Source: Craterostigma plantagineum | Lineage: Eukaryota; Streptophyta; Magnoliopsida; Lamiales; Linderniaceae | Direction: 5' to 3' | Length of the DNA stretch: 64,000 bases | Assembly: GCA_027422505.1 (NCBI GenBank) | Contig: JAPQWV010000017.1 | Coordinates: forward strand, 11,967,501-12,031,500 | Shown: piece after piece, positions 36,120-46,180 of the stretch | Layout of the letters: each line of letters starts with the position of its first letter | How positions within the stretch are numbered: the stretch's first letter is position 1 | The notes under the pieces: model-generated | The model's input: only the letters and a program-made list of their open reading frames with translations | The model's database searches: none | What the model was told of the DNA's origin: nothing | Program-made: the position numbers and the translations under genes

Positions 36120-38690
36120 GAGGCCGAGGTTCCAGAAGCTCGTAGGCTGATCTTCTAAGTCCAAGTCTTATTTCATATTATCTCAACCTTCTGCGAAAGG
36201 AAATTTCGGCAGAGATGGTTTCTATCATTTTATGGTACTTCTCTTGCACTTCATATTCTTCTTCTCTCATTTCCTCAGTGATCCTTTTTAGCTTATCTCG
36301 AATAATACGGAGTGTTCCATCGCTGAGCTTGTGGATCTCTGAAGTTCTCATCAGTCTCTTATCTCCCTTGTAGTTTATGTAGATCACTGAAGGGTCTTCT
36401 CCTACAAATCTATGGCCTTTTTCATAGCTGTCTGACTTAGGTGCTTCAAAGGAGGGCTACGTGAGATTCACCTTTTTCATGTTGCTCTCAAGTGCCATTT
36501 GGAGGTCATGTGTCGCGTTAAACTTGACTTGGCGCAGCATGAATCTTTTCAATGAAGCATAACACATCCTTAATTCTGGAGTTCTGAGTACCCCAAGCGT
36601 CCTGTAATCCCCTACTAATTGATCAATATCTTCACCTATGAGATAAGAGAGATCGCCTTCATTCAGTTCTTCGACTGACTCATCTTCTCGTGGTACTAAG
36701 TAGATAGGGAATTCTATGTCTCCGAAGCGCTCCTTTCGAACTGTCAGAATTTCTCTGATTCTGGGCCGTTTTGCCTCTAGTTTTCGAAGATCTTCCACAT
36801 TCGTTCCTTTTCCTCTGAAAATTAGTGTTCGACGGATAGAGAGCAGATACTGAATAGCTTTTGATCGTGGGGGATGCGTTAGATCTCTGAGTTCAAGCTC
36901 ATCCTTCTTCAAGATCTTATCCTCCCTCCTCCAGATTTTCTTTCATATTTGTTCTTGATATAGAGCATTCACCTTCACGTTTTTCCATGGAAGTTTCAGC
37001 TCGTCTATTCCTTTGTGCTTATCTGGGGGGCAATCTTCGTCTATGACCGTGTGTCGGAGAAGCTCGGGAAGTTCAGGTATCTCTGCTTCATAATCTTCAC
37101 CTTCATTGAGCTCCTCTTCTTCAATTTGGACAAGACTAATGCTTGCCTTCGAAAGAAAGTATATAACATCGTCCATTAAGTTTCTGGCCATAGTCGGATT
37201 TGTCGGATGAGTCCTCCATTCTTCGCCAAAGATGTATTTCTCCACTACATCATGTGGATTGTACAATTCTTCGACTGGCATGGTTGGATTTTCGATAGTG
37301 ACTGAGGCTTGGGGATTTGGGGTTGTGGTTGTTTGGACTGACTGGCTGGAGGTCCTCAAAGAGCCAGACTCGACTACGCCAAAGGAAGTTGTCTGGTTCG
37401 GCCATGGCGTAGCTTGTCTGCCTCTAGAGGACCTTGGTGGTGGTGGTGGATTGGATGGTTGGGAAGAACCGCCTCCACGAGTTCGAACTCCGCGTACTCG
37501 TCCGCCGCGAACGACCGGAGACTTGGTTCTCGGCCTCTTCTCCCCCTCAGGATGATCTTGGTCATCAGGATCGTCATGACAACGCTTCTGACTTGGGCCT
37601 CTTGACGGCAGGTAGTCGGGTGAGGCATGACTCCACCCGCAATCAGCTTTTGGTACAATTCTTCTTCTGATGGAGTCCGCTGATGTCGAGTTCAAGAAGG
37701 CGAGAGATTCCGATGTCGAAGAGTTGAAATAGAGGCATATGATATGGATTGGGTTCACGGGTTACTCGTGGTGGTGGTAATGAGATAATGCGAGGCTGTG
37801 ACGGTGGTTGTTCTACCATTGGGGCCTTTCCTTTGTCTTTGGAGGCTGATTGCATGGCATCCCTAGTGAGTCCTTGAACCCCTGGTAAGGTGACGGATTC
37901 AAAGAACTCAAATAGGCGATTCTCCAGGTAGGCCGCTGTCACAGCTTGGAGAGTTGCTGAGGGTGCTCCGACGCCACTAGGGTTAGCCGTTATCACACGT
38001 TCAGAACTAGGTTCTGTACGGTGGCCCTCGTCAACTGAAGTCGAGTGGACTTCAGTAATGTTGGGTCTTCCGATCTCTCCTTGCGACACATCTTTAGAAG
38101 ATGGTGCTCGGGTCGTTACGACCTCGTTAGGAAGACGGGCTTGAGTGGAGCTTTCACCAGGGCCACTTCCCGTTAGCACACGTACAGGACTAGGTCCTCT
38201 ACGGTGGCTCTCAGATGATGAGTTGCTAAAGTCATCATCCTCGAGACTTCCGTCCAATCCTTGAAGTGCTTCAATTATGGGCGCTTCTATGGACGTTGAG
38301 GCCTTTTTGTCAGGCTGAGACTCGGTCTGTGTCGGAGAGGTAGTTATCTCTTTGACTGGTTCGGACACAGGAACCGAGCTGGTTGGGGCTTGGGGTAGTT
38401 CTGTGTATGTTGAGACACTTGTCTGTTGGGAGACAAGTGAATGGTTGGGTTGGGGTTGTTCGTGCGCTGTTGGGTCGAGTACGACGTCTTCTATCCTATG
38501 GGTTGACCCGGCCTATTCTGACTGAGGGGCTTCAGACGTTGATATTTCAGGAACAACTGTTTGATGTTGTTCAATCTGTTCAGGCAGTGGTGGTTGTTCG
38601 AGTGGTTGTTCTGGGATGGTTTGTTGGGAAGTCTGTTGGGATTGTTGAGGTGCTATCTGTTGTTCTGAGGGTTCTCTCAGGCTCTCACTG

Positions 38691-38747
<57 letters not shown>

Positions 38748-39648
38748 AACCCCTGGGTCAGACTCAGGTGGGTTTTCCTGAGTCATGGGGTTGGGGATGT
38801 TGTATTTCTGGCAGTAGGCTTCGATTTTGTCTGGGCTGGCTAGGGTTAATAAGACTTGTGGAATTAGCATGGTTGTGCATGAGTACTTCTCGTCTGTCTT
38901 CCCCTTTTGAAGAAATTTTAGTTTGGGCGGGCCGTAGTTTTCTTCTTCTGGTAGTGGTGGTATCCCCAGTGTTGTGGTCATAAAATGGTGGATCATTAGT
39001 GAGAACCACCGGGGATAGGGCAGGTTCTGTGGCTTCTTTGATTTGGACTTCGATCTCTGGTGAAGCTGATCGTCTAGGTCTGATGTGATCAGCTTGGCAT
39101 AGTCGTAATTTTTCCTGAAGACGATCCTGTGGAAGATTCGAAGGATCGTGAGGTTGCGTCTGTCCCAGCCTGAGTGCTTGGTGAGAAGCACTTGTTGACA
39201 ATTGCAAAAAGAGTTCGCCAGGGATGTGGGATATTGATTGCTGAAAACGGGAAACAAACTCGAGAGAGCAGTAGTAACCCATTCTGATCGTATCGGCGAT
39301 GTGCTCATCCTCGGATGCCTCATGTTCATATTCAGGTTGACTTGGCATCCGAAGGATTTGTCGAATGAATTCCTTGGTGATCCTGACGGTCTAGTTTGCA
39401 ATCTGAGCTTCATAGTAGGTGTTGTTGTCCTGAGCAATTTTGGTAGTCGTTGTCCCCCAAAATTATTGAAGGTAGACAGTAGGGACTTGCACTGATGCTG
39501 AGAAGGCGTATCCAAGATAGTGGTTTCTCAAAATGGATGGGATGATCTCTTCTTGACACTTGAAAGTGTTTAAGTCGAGTTGGCAGTTGTTGTCTCTGAT
39601 CACGATCCATTTTGAGGTTGAGTAAACGAGGTCTGTCGGTGTCGTCAT
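36120..39648 (-). pseudogene. Element B extra ORF (aORF), frameshifted
   Basis: Minus-strand counterpart of the element A extra ORF, starting at ATG 39648 (DLVYSTSKWIVI, then CQLDLNTFKCQEEIIPSIL). The main open pieces are 39648-39463, 39515-38685, 38368-37643, 37758-36943, 36912-36457 and 36387-36178. Shared blocks: YPRWFSLMIHHFM, KDKGKAPMVE, an acidic HDDPDDQDHPEGEKRP, EKYIFGEEW, the C-terminal NATHDLQMALESNMKKVNLT, and INYKGDKRLMRTSEIHKLSD followed by GTLRII. Lesions include a stop after TVYLQ, a stop after KVNLT, a stop near 36178 and a CT microsatellite (38696-38744) that expands into Arg-Glu codons and shifts frame. Function unknown. Confidence 0.75.
38696..38744. repeat. (CT)n microsatellite in the element B extra ORF
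   Basis: 49 nt of uninterrupted CT dinucleotide. On the minus strand it reads as alternating Arg-Glu in two of the three frames. Confidence 0.95.
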
Positions 39649-42106
39649 TTTTTTAGCACCGGGAATTCCTGTTTAAACTGCAACACGAAAGAAAATGAGA
39701 TTAGGAATAAAACTTATGTGAAGATTTTGGGCTTAAAAGATAATTCATTTTATACTCATTTGTTTCAGCCCAAAACTATTCCGCCCAATAACGTTTTTGA
39801 CGAGGTCTTTGAAAATTTTCTAAGTATGTTTCGCGAATCTGTTTGAAAAATTGAGTTAACAGAGTTCGCAAACTTGATTGCGACGGAGTTCACGAATTAC
39901 AAATTTGGGAACTCGAAGGTTTGCGGGTCTGTAACAAATTTTCAAATGTTTACTAACTATGTTTTGCGAATTGGTTTGAAAACAATGTAAGCTCGGTTCG
40001 CAAATTCACTAAGTCAATTTGAAATCGTGATATTTTCGGTTCGCGAGCTTTATTTTAAAAGGTTTCGCGAATTACATATTGCGAACTCGATAATTTGCGA
40101 ATTGTCCAGCGTTAAACCTCAGTTCGCGAATCCCATCTTGCAAACACGGAGATTCGCGGACTAGAATTCGGGAAACTGACTAGGTCAAAGAAGTCAAAAA
40201 TTGTAATTCACGAAAATAACAATTCGCAAATTGACAAGTCAGTGACAAATTGGATTCACAAAATACATTTTCAATTCGCGAAACAAGATTTGAAAGATCA
40301 AAAAGTAAATTTCTTAAGAAACCTAATTTCTTTTTCACGGAAACACACTCTTAAAGCACACAAACCCAAGAACTGAAATCTAAAGTAACCAATGACGACA
40401 ATATTCAAGAATAACTGAAGAATCGAATGCCCTAAACAGAAAGATGAACTAATTTTGCCAAAATCAGCACGAGAAGTCCTATTCGCCATAATAATCAAAC
40501 CTGTAAAATCCGAACATTGCAAATCAATGTTAGAGATTGTTATTCTTACCCCTACGAAGTTGTTGAGTGTGTGAGAGTGTTTTAAGGATGATGAAGCACA
40601 GTTAGTGTGAAAGCTGGGAAGATCGATGAGTGTTGCGAATCGATTTGGGAAGGAGACGGTGAGAATTTTGGGAAATTTTACGAGTTCGGAGTTCGCAGAA
40701 AAGAAATGTGTATTTAGCGAATTAGAATTACGTTCAGTGAATTTCGCGGGCCGAGAGATTTTTTTCGGCGAATTGAAATTTGGGCCGCGAAATAGAGATT
40801 AAGGCCCCATAGAGGATTCGCGAAATCAGTGTAGTTCGCATATCGGATAGTTTGCGAATTGGAAGCTGTGAGTTCGCAAAATAGTTGTTGACTAGTCGAA
40901 GTTTGAGAGGATTCGCGAATTGAGACTTCGCAAACTGAGTTGAGTTCGCGAATTGAATAACAAAATTTGACGGATCCAATTTGGAGGATTCGCGAATTGG
41001 GTGTAGGGCAGAATTTATTCCCGAAGCGAAGAAATTGGAGAAATACAAGTGTTGATTCACAATCTAAATTTTGAAAGGAGTAAATGTAGATTTGCAAATC
41101 AATACTAATCTAATGTGCAAAATTTTCAACTAATCAACAACACAAAAATTAATAATTAGCCTAATACCACCAATTTGACACGATCAATCACAAAGATAAC
41201 ATCAAATCTATGAGTTTTTCAAAATCGATTTACGTGATGCAAGATCCGATAATCCAAGAAGAAATTATCGTTTTCTTTTACGGCGTTGATTCTTCAGGTC
41301 AAAATTCGTCTTTATGTCGGGACAATAAATGACGTTAGTTCACTTCGTGCTTATAAATAGACATGGCTCAAACCACACCTAAGTACCTTAGGTCTAAAAC
41401 TTACTCATCTCGTACTTTCTCGTTTTCGCACATACAGATGAGTTGGCAGAAGCATGAAGAAGAGAAGAAGTCAAAGAACAAGCAGAATTTAGGCGTAAGT
41501 TTGAGCATAATTTGGATATGCTGGTCTTTGAGATTTTTCTTCTTTTGTGCTTATTAGTTGCTTTACTCACTATTCTGTTTTGGGTCTTAACAGGGCATAC
41601 TAGCTTTTGAGAGTAATTTGCGTATTATGAGTGTTTTATGTGTTTTGAGAGTCTTATGGGTTTGAGAGGGTTGTTCGCATTTCGAAGATTTTATGAATCG
41701 TTGAAAACTCCCCCTCAATATTTGAATTTCTTAAATAAAGACTCCCTTTAATATTCGCAAGTGGACCAGAATCTTCCAAACTCCCCCTAAATAAAATGCC
41801 TATTGAGTATCTTAAAAGATAAACGAATCACTTACTCCCCCTCGATGCATGGATATAACATTTCTCCCCCTCGATGTAGTGACATCAGCATTGGCGCTAC
41901 ATCGACTGATTTGAATCGAAGAAAAACTTATTTGTAAAGGAAAGTAAAACCTAAAGCAAAAATAAAATTCTAACTAACTAAGAAACACACACAGAATAAG
42001 AAAAAATTAAATAGAGCAGATAGACAATTAGTGAACCGTAGGGAGGCATAATCGAAATTAGAGATTGAGATTCAACATTCCAGCTTTGCAACTAAGAATT
42101 GGAACG
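39649..42106 (-). other. Element B post-pol spacer: TTCGCGAA array and repeated PPT-like sites
   Basis: No credible gene. 39790-41060 is AT-rich and crowded with variants of TTCGCGAATT (a self-complementary word, TTCGCGAA) on both strands. 41700-41875 contains at least four copies of CTCCCCCT (near 41708, 41781, 41835 and 41863), i.e. AGGGGGAG polypurine tracts on the coding strand. 41100-41700 and 41880-42106 show nothing recognised. By comparison with element A this is the stretch between pol and the extra ORF; element A occupies the place where B's pol should follow. Confidence 0.55.
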
Positions 42107-42404
42107 TTGTTGGTCCCGATTGCACCAAACAAGGAATCAAAGAGGCTTTAATGGAATGAAAAGGGAGAGGATCTCACCTTCAAGTGTGTGTATTGTGTGA
42201 AAAATAGGATAAGCCTTTTGATCTTTGATTACCTTTCAAATAGTGTTGGTAAAACCTTATATACCACATTAACCCTAGGTATATTAAGGCCCAAACATTA
42301 AAAATTTAAATAATTACATTCTAGTCCAAAGTCCAAGCTACAAAGATAATTACAATATTAAACCCAAGACAAAACTATTGACACAATCACTAAATATCCT
42401 AACT
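42107..42404 (-). repeat. 3' LTR of element A
   Basis: Plus-strand start TGTTGGTCCCGATTGCACC, end ATATCCTAACT; colinear with 53581-53875. The terminal base at 42404 has changed from the canonical end. It includes the inverted pair CCTTATATACC / GGTATATTAAGG. Confidence 0.85.
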
Positions 42405-42417
42405 ATCTCCCCCTTTG
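42405..42417 (-). other. Polypurine tract of element A
   Basis: CACAAAGGGGGAGAT-type purine run on the minus strand abutting the 3' LTR, 45 bp downstream of the extra-ORF stop. Confidence 0.8.
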
Positions 42418-42462
42418 TGTCAATTGTTGGGAGTCTTGGATCTTGGGCGTTGTGATGATGGA

Positions 42463-43362
42463 TTAGCGTGTTAGTGTTTCGCGAAGTCCTAGCTTGAACT
42501 CGAAGGCGCGGAGATTCCTTCGAAGGACCATTCGATCAGCTATAGCGTCGATGAACTTCGCGAACTTGGATCGGCAGTGTCGATCTTCTTCCGAAAGGAT
42601 GCGGCAAATCCTCATGAGTTTGTCTTGGATGATGGTGAGCGTCCCATCTGAGAATTTTGCCACTTCGGAGCAGCGCAGCAGCCTCATCTTTCCCTTGTAG
42701 TTCGAGTAGGCGACAGCCGGATCATCTCCGTCGATCACATCGCCTTCTCGGTAGTCGTCCGCGTTCTTGAAAGATGGGCGAGTTAGGTTCACCTTCTTCA
42801 GGTTGTGCTCCACCGCCATTTGCAGATCATGGGTGGCGAAGAATCTGACCTGTCGGAGCATATGGCGCTTGAGAGCTATGTAGCCCATGGTGACCAGTTC
42901 AGCCCGTACGAGATGTCTCGAACTTCTGAGGACGAGTCTGAACTGCTTCATGGATTCCAGCATGTTGTACAGATCACCTAAGCACAGAAATTTGAAGTCT
43001 GCCTCGCTTACTTCACAGCAGCTCTCGTCCTGCCTCATCACCGTGAACACTGGATAGTGAACACGTCCTTTCGATTCTTGACGGAGGTCAGTGACTTTGC
43101 AGATGGGGGCCCGATTCATTTCGAGAGCAATGTTTTCTTCATTGGACAGCGTCCTCTTTGTGCACTTGTGGCAAAGAAGACTCCATCGATAGTGCTTCTT
43201 CTTTTCTTCGCTCCAGTTCTGGATGTTCATTAGCTCGTATTCATCGAAGGCCATTATGATCTGCTCCTTGCACCGCCAGATCCTCTTCCTGATCTCTTCT
43301 TGAAATGGCGCGGTGATCTTTGTTTTCCCACGGTGCTTCTGGTATATTCGCCGTGGGCACAT
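42463..43362 (-). CDS. Element A extra ORF, C-terminal part (frame-shifted continuation)
   Basis: 299 codons overlapping the 979-codon frame by about 120 nt. Comparison with element B shows that the two are one ancestral ORF split by a single-base shift near 43325: the 979-codon frame departs after PEAPWEN, and this frame carries on with KITAPFQEEIRKRIW. A basic middle (EEKKKHYRW, CHKCTKRTL) leads to the best-conserved block: FFATHDLQMAVEHNLKKVNL, then YSNYKGKMRLLRCSEVAKFS followed by DGTLTIIQDKL, ending in Arg/Leu-rich helix and stop at 42463. The SDGTL block resembles an uncharacterised C-terminal segment that I recall from large Copia-related proteins annotated in Asteraceae. No known enzymatic motif; nucleic-acid binding is only a guess from the basic charge. 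Confidence 0.75.
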   Translation of the reverse strand: MCPRRIYQKHRGKTKITAPFQEEIRKRIWRCKEQIIMAFDEYELMNIQNWSEEKKKHYRWSLLCHKCTKRTLSNEENIALEMNRAPICKVTDLRQESKGRVHYPVFTVMRQDESCCEVSEADFKFLCLGDLYNMLESMKQFRLVLRSSRHLVRAELVTMGYIALKRHMLRQVRFFATHDLQMAVEHNLKKVNLTRPSFKNADDYREGDVIDGDDPAVAYSNYKGKMRLLRCSEVAKFSDGTLTIIQDKLMRICRILSEEDRHCRSKFAKFIDAIADRMVLRRNLRAFEFKLGLRETLTR

Positions 43363-46180
43363 CCGGTTGAGCAGGAGAAGCCTCAGCGTGCTGCGCTTGA
43401 TATTGAAGGATGTTCTCGAGTTCGGCGGGTTCAGCGCCGTATTCCTCTCCGTTCTCGTTGTCTGCAGTGTTGATCAACGTGAGTGAAGCTTCTTTTAGTA
43501 GACGTCGAGCATTTTCCACCAACTTCCTGGCTGCTACTGCATTGGCGGGTGTGTAGAGCCATTCATCGTTGAAGATGTAGGCCTCGATCTCGTTCTGTGC
43601 GCAGTAGACATCCTCGGAAGCTACATTGGAATCGGTATTGAGAGGGGTATGGCTGTGTGGTGGCGAGGGTGTTGCGTCGGAGGAGTTTGTGGATTGTGGG
43701 GATGGTTGTGGTGGAGATTCTGGTGGCTCGGTTGTGGTGATGGTTTTGGCGAGGATGATTTGGGTGTCGGGTGGTGGAGATGTGGTGGTGGCCTCTAACG
43801 TCGATGTGACAGTTAGAGGTTTTGAGATGGTGGGTGGAGACGGTGTGGTAGTGGTCTCTAATGCCGATGTGACAGTTAGAGGTTCGGAGACGGTAGTAGG
43901 TGGAGGTGAGGGTGATTTGGCTAGTGACTCGGGGTTGATAGGGTGGGCTTTTTGGCTAGTAGGGCGTGAGGTTTCTGTTGCGGGCGTCGTTTCAGGTGCA
44001 GAGGAGGAGGGCGGCGTCGATTGTATGGGTCCTTGAGTTTGTGAGGCTTGCGGCCTATTCTCCCCCTCGTGGCGATCTTGATCATCGTCTTGATCGTCGC
44101 GCCTGATCGCGCTCGACTCGCCTTGAGTGCGGCAAGCCATCGGTTGAGTCATTATCCTCTTCATTTGCTCTTCCTCCTCGTCGAGTTCCGCCATTGACTC
44201 GAATCTTGCTCGTAGGATGTGGAAGAGTTCCTTTGCGGAGATGGAGGAGAGAACAGCTTCAGCGTCCACATTTTGAGTTGGTGGTGGCGTCTCCGGGGCC
44301 ACACCTTTGCCTTTGTCGATGGTGGACGCATCGAGACGCGCGTAGACTTTATCGAGGATAGACGCCTCAAGAGTCTTTGCAAACTCTTGAAGACGAGTCT
44401 CTAACGCGGTCTCAGTCACGAACTGGGGTAAGTTTAACAAGTTGGAATCACGAAGAAATCCAACTGTCACCGAATCGGAGATGATAGCCGATCGGCCGCC
44501 CGTTTGCACAGGACGGGAAAAGACGGGGTCACTCAGACTTCCCGTTGGCATCATCGATGAGACAGACTCAAGCGAATGATGGCCTAGGCTCACGGTTGTT
44601 GTGGTGTTGGCCGTGCTAGGTCTTTCGCTCTCAGTCACAGAGACATCACCGAGCGTTCTGACAGAATCACGAAGACTCTGTAGTGCGGTAAAAGGTGTAT
44701 GTGTCCTAGAAACGTAAGAAATTATGGGGAGTGAGGGCACTATACTCGATGTGCATGAAGAGGATACAGTCTGAGGCGAGGGACTGCTTGTTTCAACATC
44801 GACTATCTCCAAGCGGGATGTCGATGGCATACGTGGCTCCTCGTGGAATGAAATATCTTCCTGTAGAGAGGAAGATAAGTGGATTGGTGGGGTCGTTTGC
44901 TTGGTTGAGCCAGATGCCACGTCTTCTACTCGGGAGGTGAACACATCACCTCCTGTACCTATTGGTTCGGCTCGGCTTATCTGTGGCTGAGGAGGTCGAT
45001 CGTGTTTTTGTTTCGATCGACGCTCCGTGCGGTGGCTTACGTCATCCTCACGCGACCGTTTTTTCGGAACGCGGGTGGAAGAGGATGCGGCGCGACTCGA
45101 TGACTTTTTGGAGGTGGTGGTGGGGTTTTGGCTAGTCCCGGGGTTAGGAGCAGTGGAGTTGATCTGCGCCGTAGGGACAGTGGATAGTGGATGAGGGCTT
45201 TCGCGGAAAGAGGCTGTGGAGGCACGGTATTCTCGGACGTGCAGGTTGGTCGGGTCGGCATAGGCGAGAATGTCGTGTGGGATTATCATTGCGTGTTGAT
45301 CTTTCGCCGGAGTGTTTTTCTTGGCGAACTTCTCGACAGTGGGGATTAGGAAGTGTTCCGTTGCCGGGCGGATGCGAATGTTGGTGGAGTGCAAGCGGAA
45401 ATTTTTGATGAGAGCTGGGAGCCACCGCATGTAAGGGACGAAGCGGTTTGTGACTCCCTTGGCGACTTCCCGGTCGCGACGTTGGATCATGGAGATGAGA
45501 TCCATCCACATGATGTCGGCGTAGTTGTACTTGCGGTTGTGGGCGATGCCGGTTAGGATGGTGAGGATTTGAAAGTTTCCGCGGTCCTGACCAGCATGCT
45601 TCCCTGACATGCATTTGTTCACCAGCAGGTACAGCGTTCGCCAGGGTTGAGGTAGATTGCGGGTGGTGACTTCACTGAGGACAAGTGGGCCCTTCTTCTT
45701 CTTGTTTTCTAGTTGATAGCCCAGTCTGTCTATGTCCTCGATGAGTTGTTCATGGGTTGGTAGCGGGTCGTATGGTGAGTAGAAAGGGAGTTGAAACACT
45801 TCTTGGACTATCTTGCGAGTGAGGACCACCGTTTCTTGATCAATTATGGCGGATAAGTTTTTAGCAAGGTGGAGTGGTCCAGCTATCTGCAACGTATGCC
45901 AGAATTGTTGAAGATACACTTGTGCTTCTGGCTCGCCATGAGTGAGGGCGTGGCGAAGTGGGTGCCCTTTGAGGATTTCTATAATAATGGGGGCATCGCA
46001 CCGAAAGCTGTCCAAGTCCACCATGTAATTGTTGGGAATCAAGGCAGCCCATTGACTTGTTGGGAAGACCTGCTCGATTGGTGGGACATAGGTGAGCGTG
46101 TTGAGCTCGATACGAGCGATGTCCCTTTGGATTGCAGCCGCCTCAAGTGCTTCAAGTGTACCTTGATCCTTATTGGTCAT
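43241..46180 (-). CDS. Element A extra ORF (aORF), 979 codons, function unknown
   Basis: The longest open frame in the window, beginning at ATG 46180 after the TTTTCGCA-rich spacer. Residues about 45-310 look globular: VDLDSFRCDAPIIIEILKG, AQVYLQQFWHTLQIA, LPQPWRTLYLLVNKCMSGK, YNYADIMWMDLISMI and FVPYMRWLPALI. Residues about 330-580 are Ser/Thr/Pro-rich and probably disordered. About 600-660 is a predicted helix ending in DKGKGVAPE. An acidic RRDDQDDDQDRHEGE stretch and a Pro/Thr-rich stretch follow, then EAYIFNDEWLY and LLKEASLTLI near the C terminus. The globular part parallels proteins I recall from large plant Copia elements. No signal peptide, membrane segment, protease, polymerase or nuclease motif is visible, so an envelope role is not supported. 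Keeping 979 codons open in an element that lost integrase and RT is notable. Confidence 0.85.
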   Translation of the reverse strand: MTNKDQGTLEALEAAAIQRDIARIELNTLTYVPPIEQVFPTSQWAALIPNNYMVDLDSFRCDAPIIIEILKGHPLRHALTHGEPEAQVYLQQFWHTLQIAGPLHLAKNLSAIIDQETVVLTRKIVQEVFQLPFYSPYDPLPTHEQLIEDIDRLGYQLENKKKKGPLVLSEVTTRNLPQPWRTLYLLVNKCMSGKHAGQDRGNFQILTILTGIAHNRKYNYADIMWMDLISMIQRRDREVAKGVTNRFVPYMRWLPALIKNFRLHSTNIRIRPATEHFLIPTVEKFAKKNTPAKDQHAMIIPHDILAYADPTNLHVREYRASTASFRESPHPLSTVPTAQINSTAPNPGTSQNPTTTSKKSSSRAASSSTRVPKKRSREDDVSHRTERRSKQKHDRPPQPQISRAEPIGTGGDVFTSRVEDVASGSTKQTTPPIHLSSSLQEDISFHEEPRMPSTSRLEIVDVETSSPSPQTVSSSCTSSIVPSLPIISYVSRTHTPFTALQSLRDSVRTLGDVSVTESERPSTANTTTTVSLGHHSLESVSSMMPTGSLSDPVFSRPVQTGGRSAIISDSVTVGFLRDSNLLNLPQFVTETALETRLQEFAKTLEASILDKVYARLDASTIDKGKGVAPETPPPTQNVDAEAVLSSISAKELFHILRARFESMAELDEEEEQMKRIMTQPMACRTQGESSAIRRDDQDDDQDRHEGENRPQASQTQGPIQSTPPSSSAPETTPATETSRPTSQKAHPINPESLAKSPSPPPTTVSEPLTVTSALETTTTPSPPTISKPLTVTSTLEATTTSPPPDTQIILAKTITTTEPPESPPQPSPQSTNSSDATPSPPHSHTPLNTDSNVASEDVYCAQNEIEAYIFNDEWLYTPANAVAARKLVENARRLLKEASLTLINTADNENGEEYGAEPAELENILQYQAQHAEASPAQPDVPTANIPEAPWENKDHRAISRRDQEEDLAVQGADHNGLR

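Noticed and set aside
44161..45614. Several 60-150-codon open frames on both strands
   Set aside because: Shadows of the 979-codon extra ORF, whose biased codon content leaves the other frames open.
42463..46180. Envelope-like glycoprotein
   Set aside because: No signal peptide, membrane segment or fusion-peptide-like stretch is visible in the extra ORF of A, B or C.
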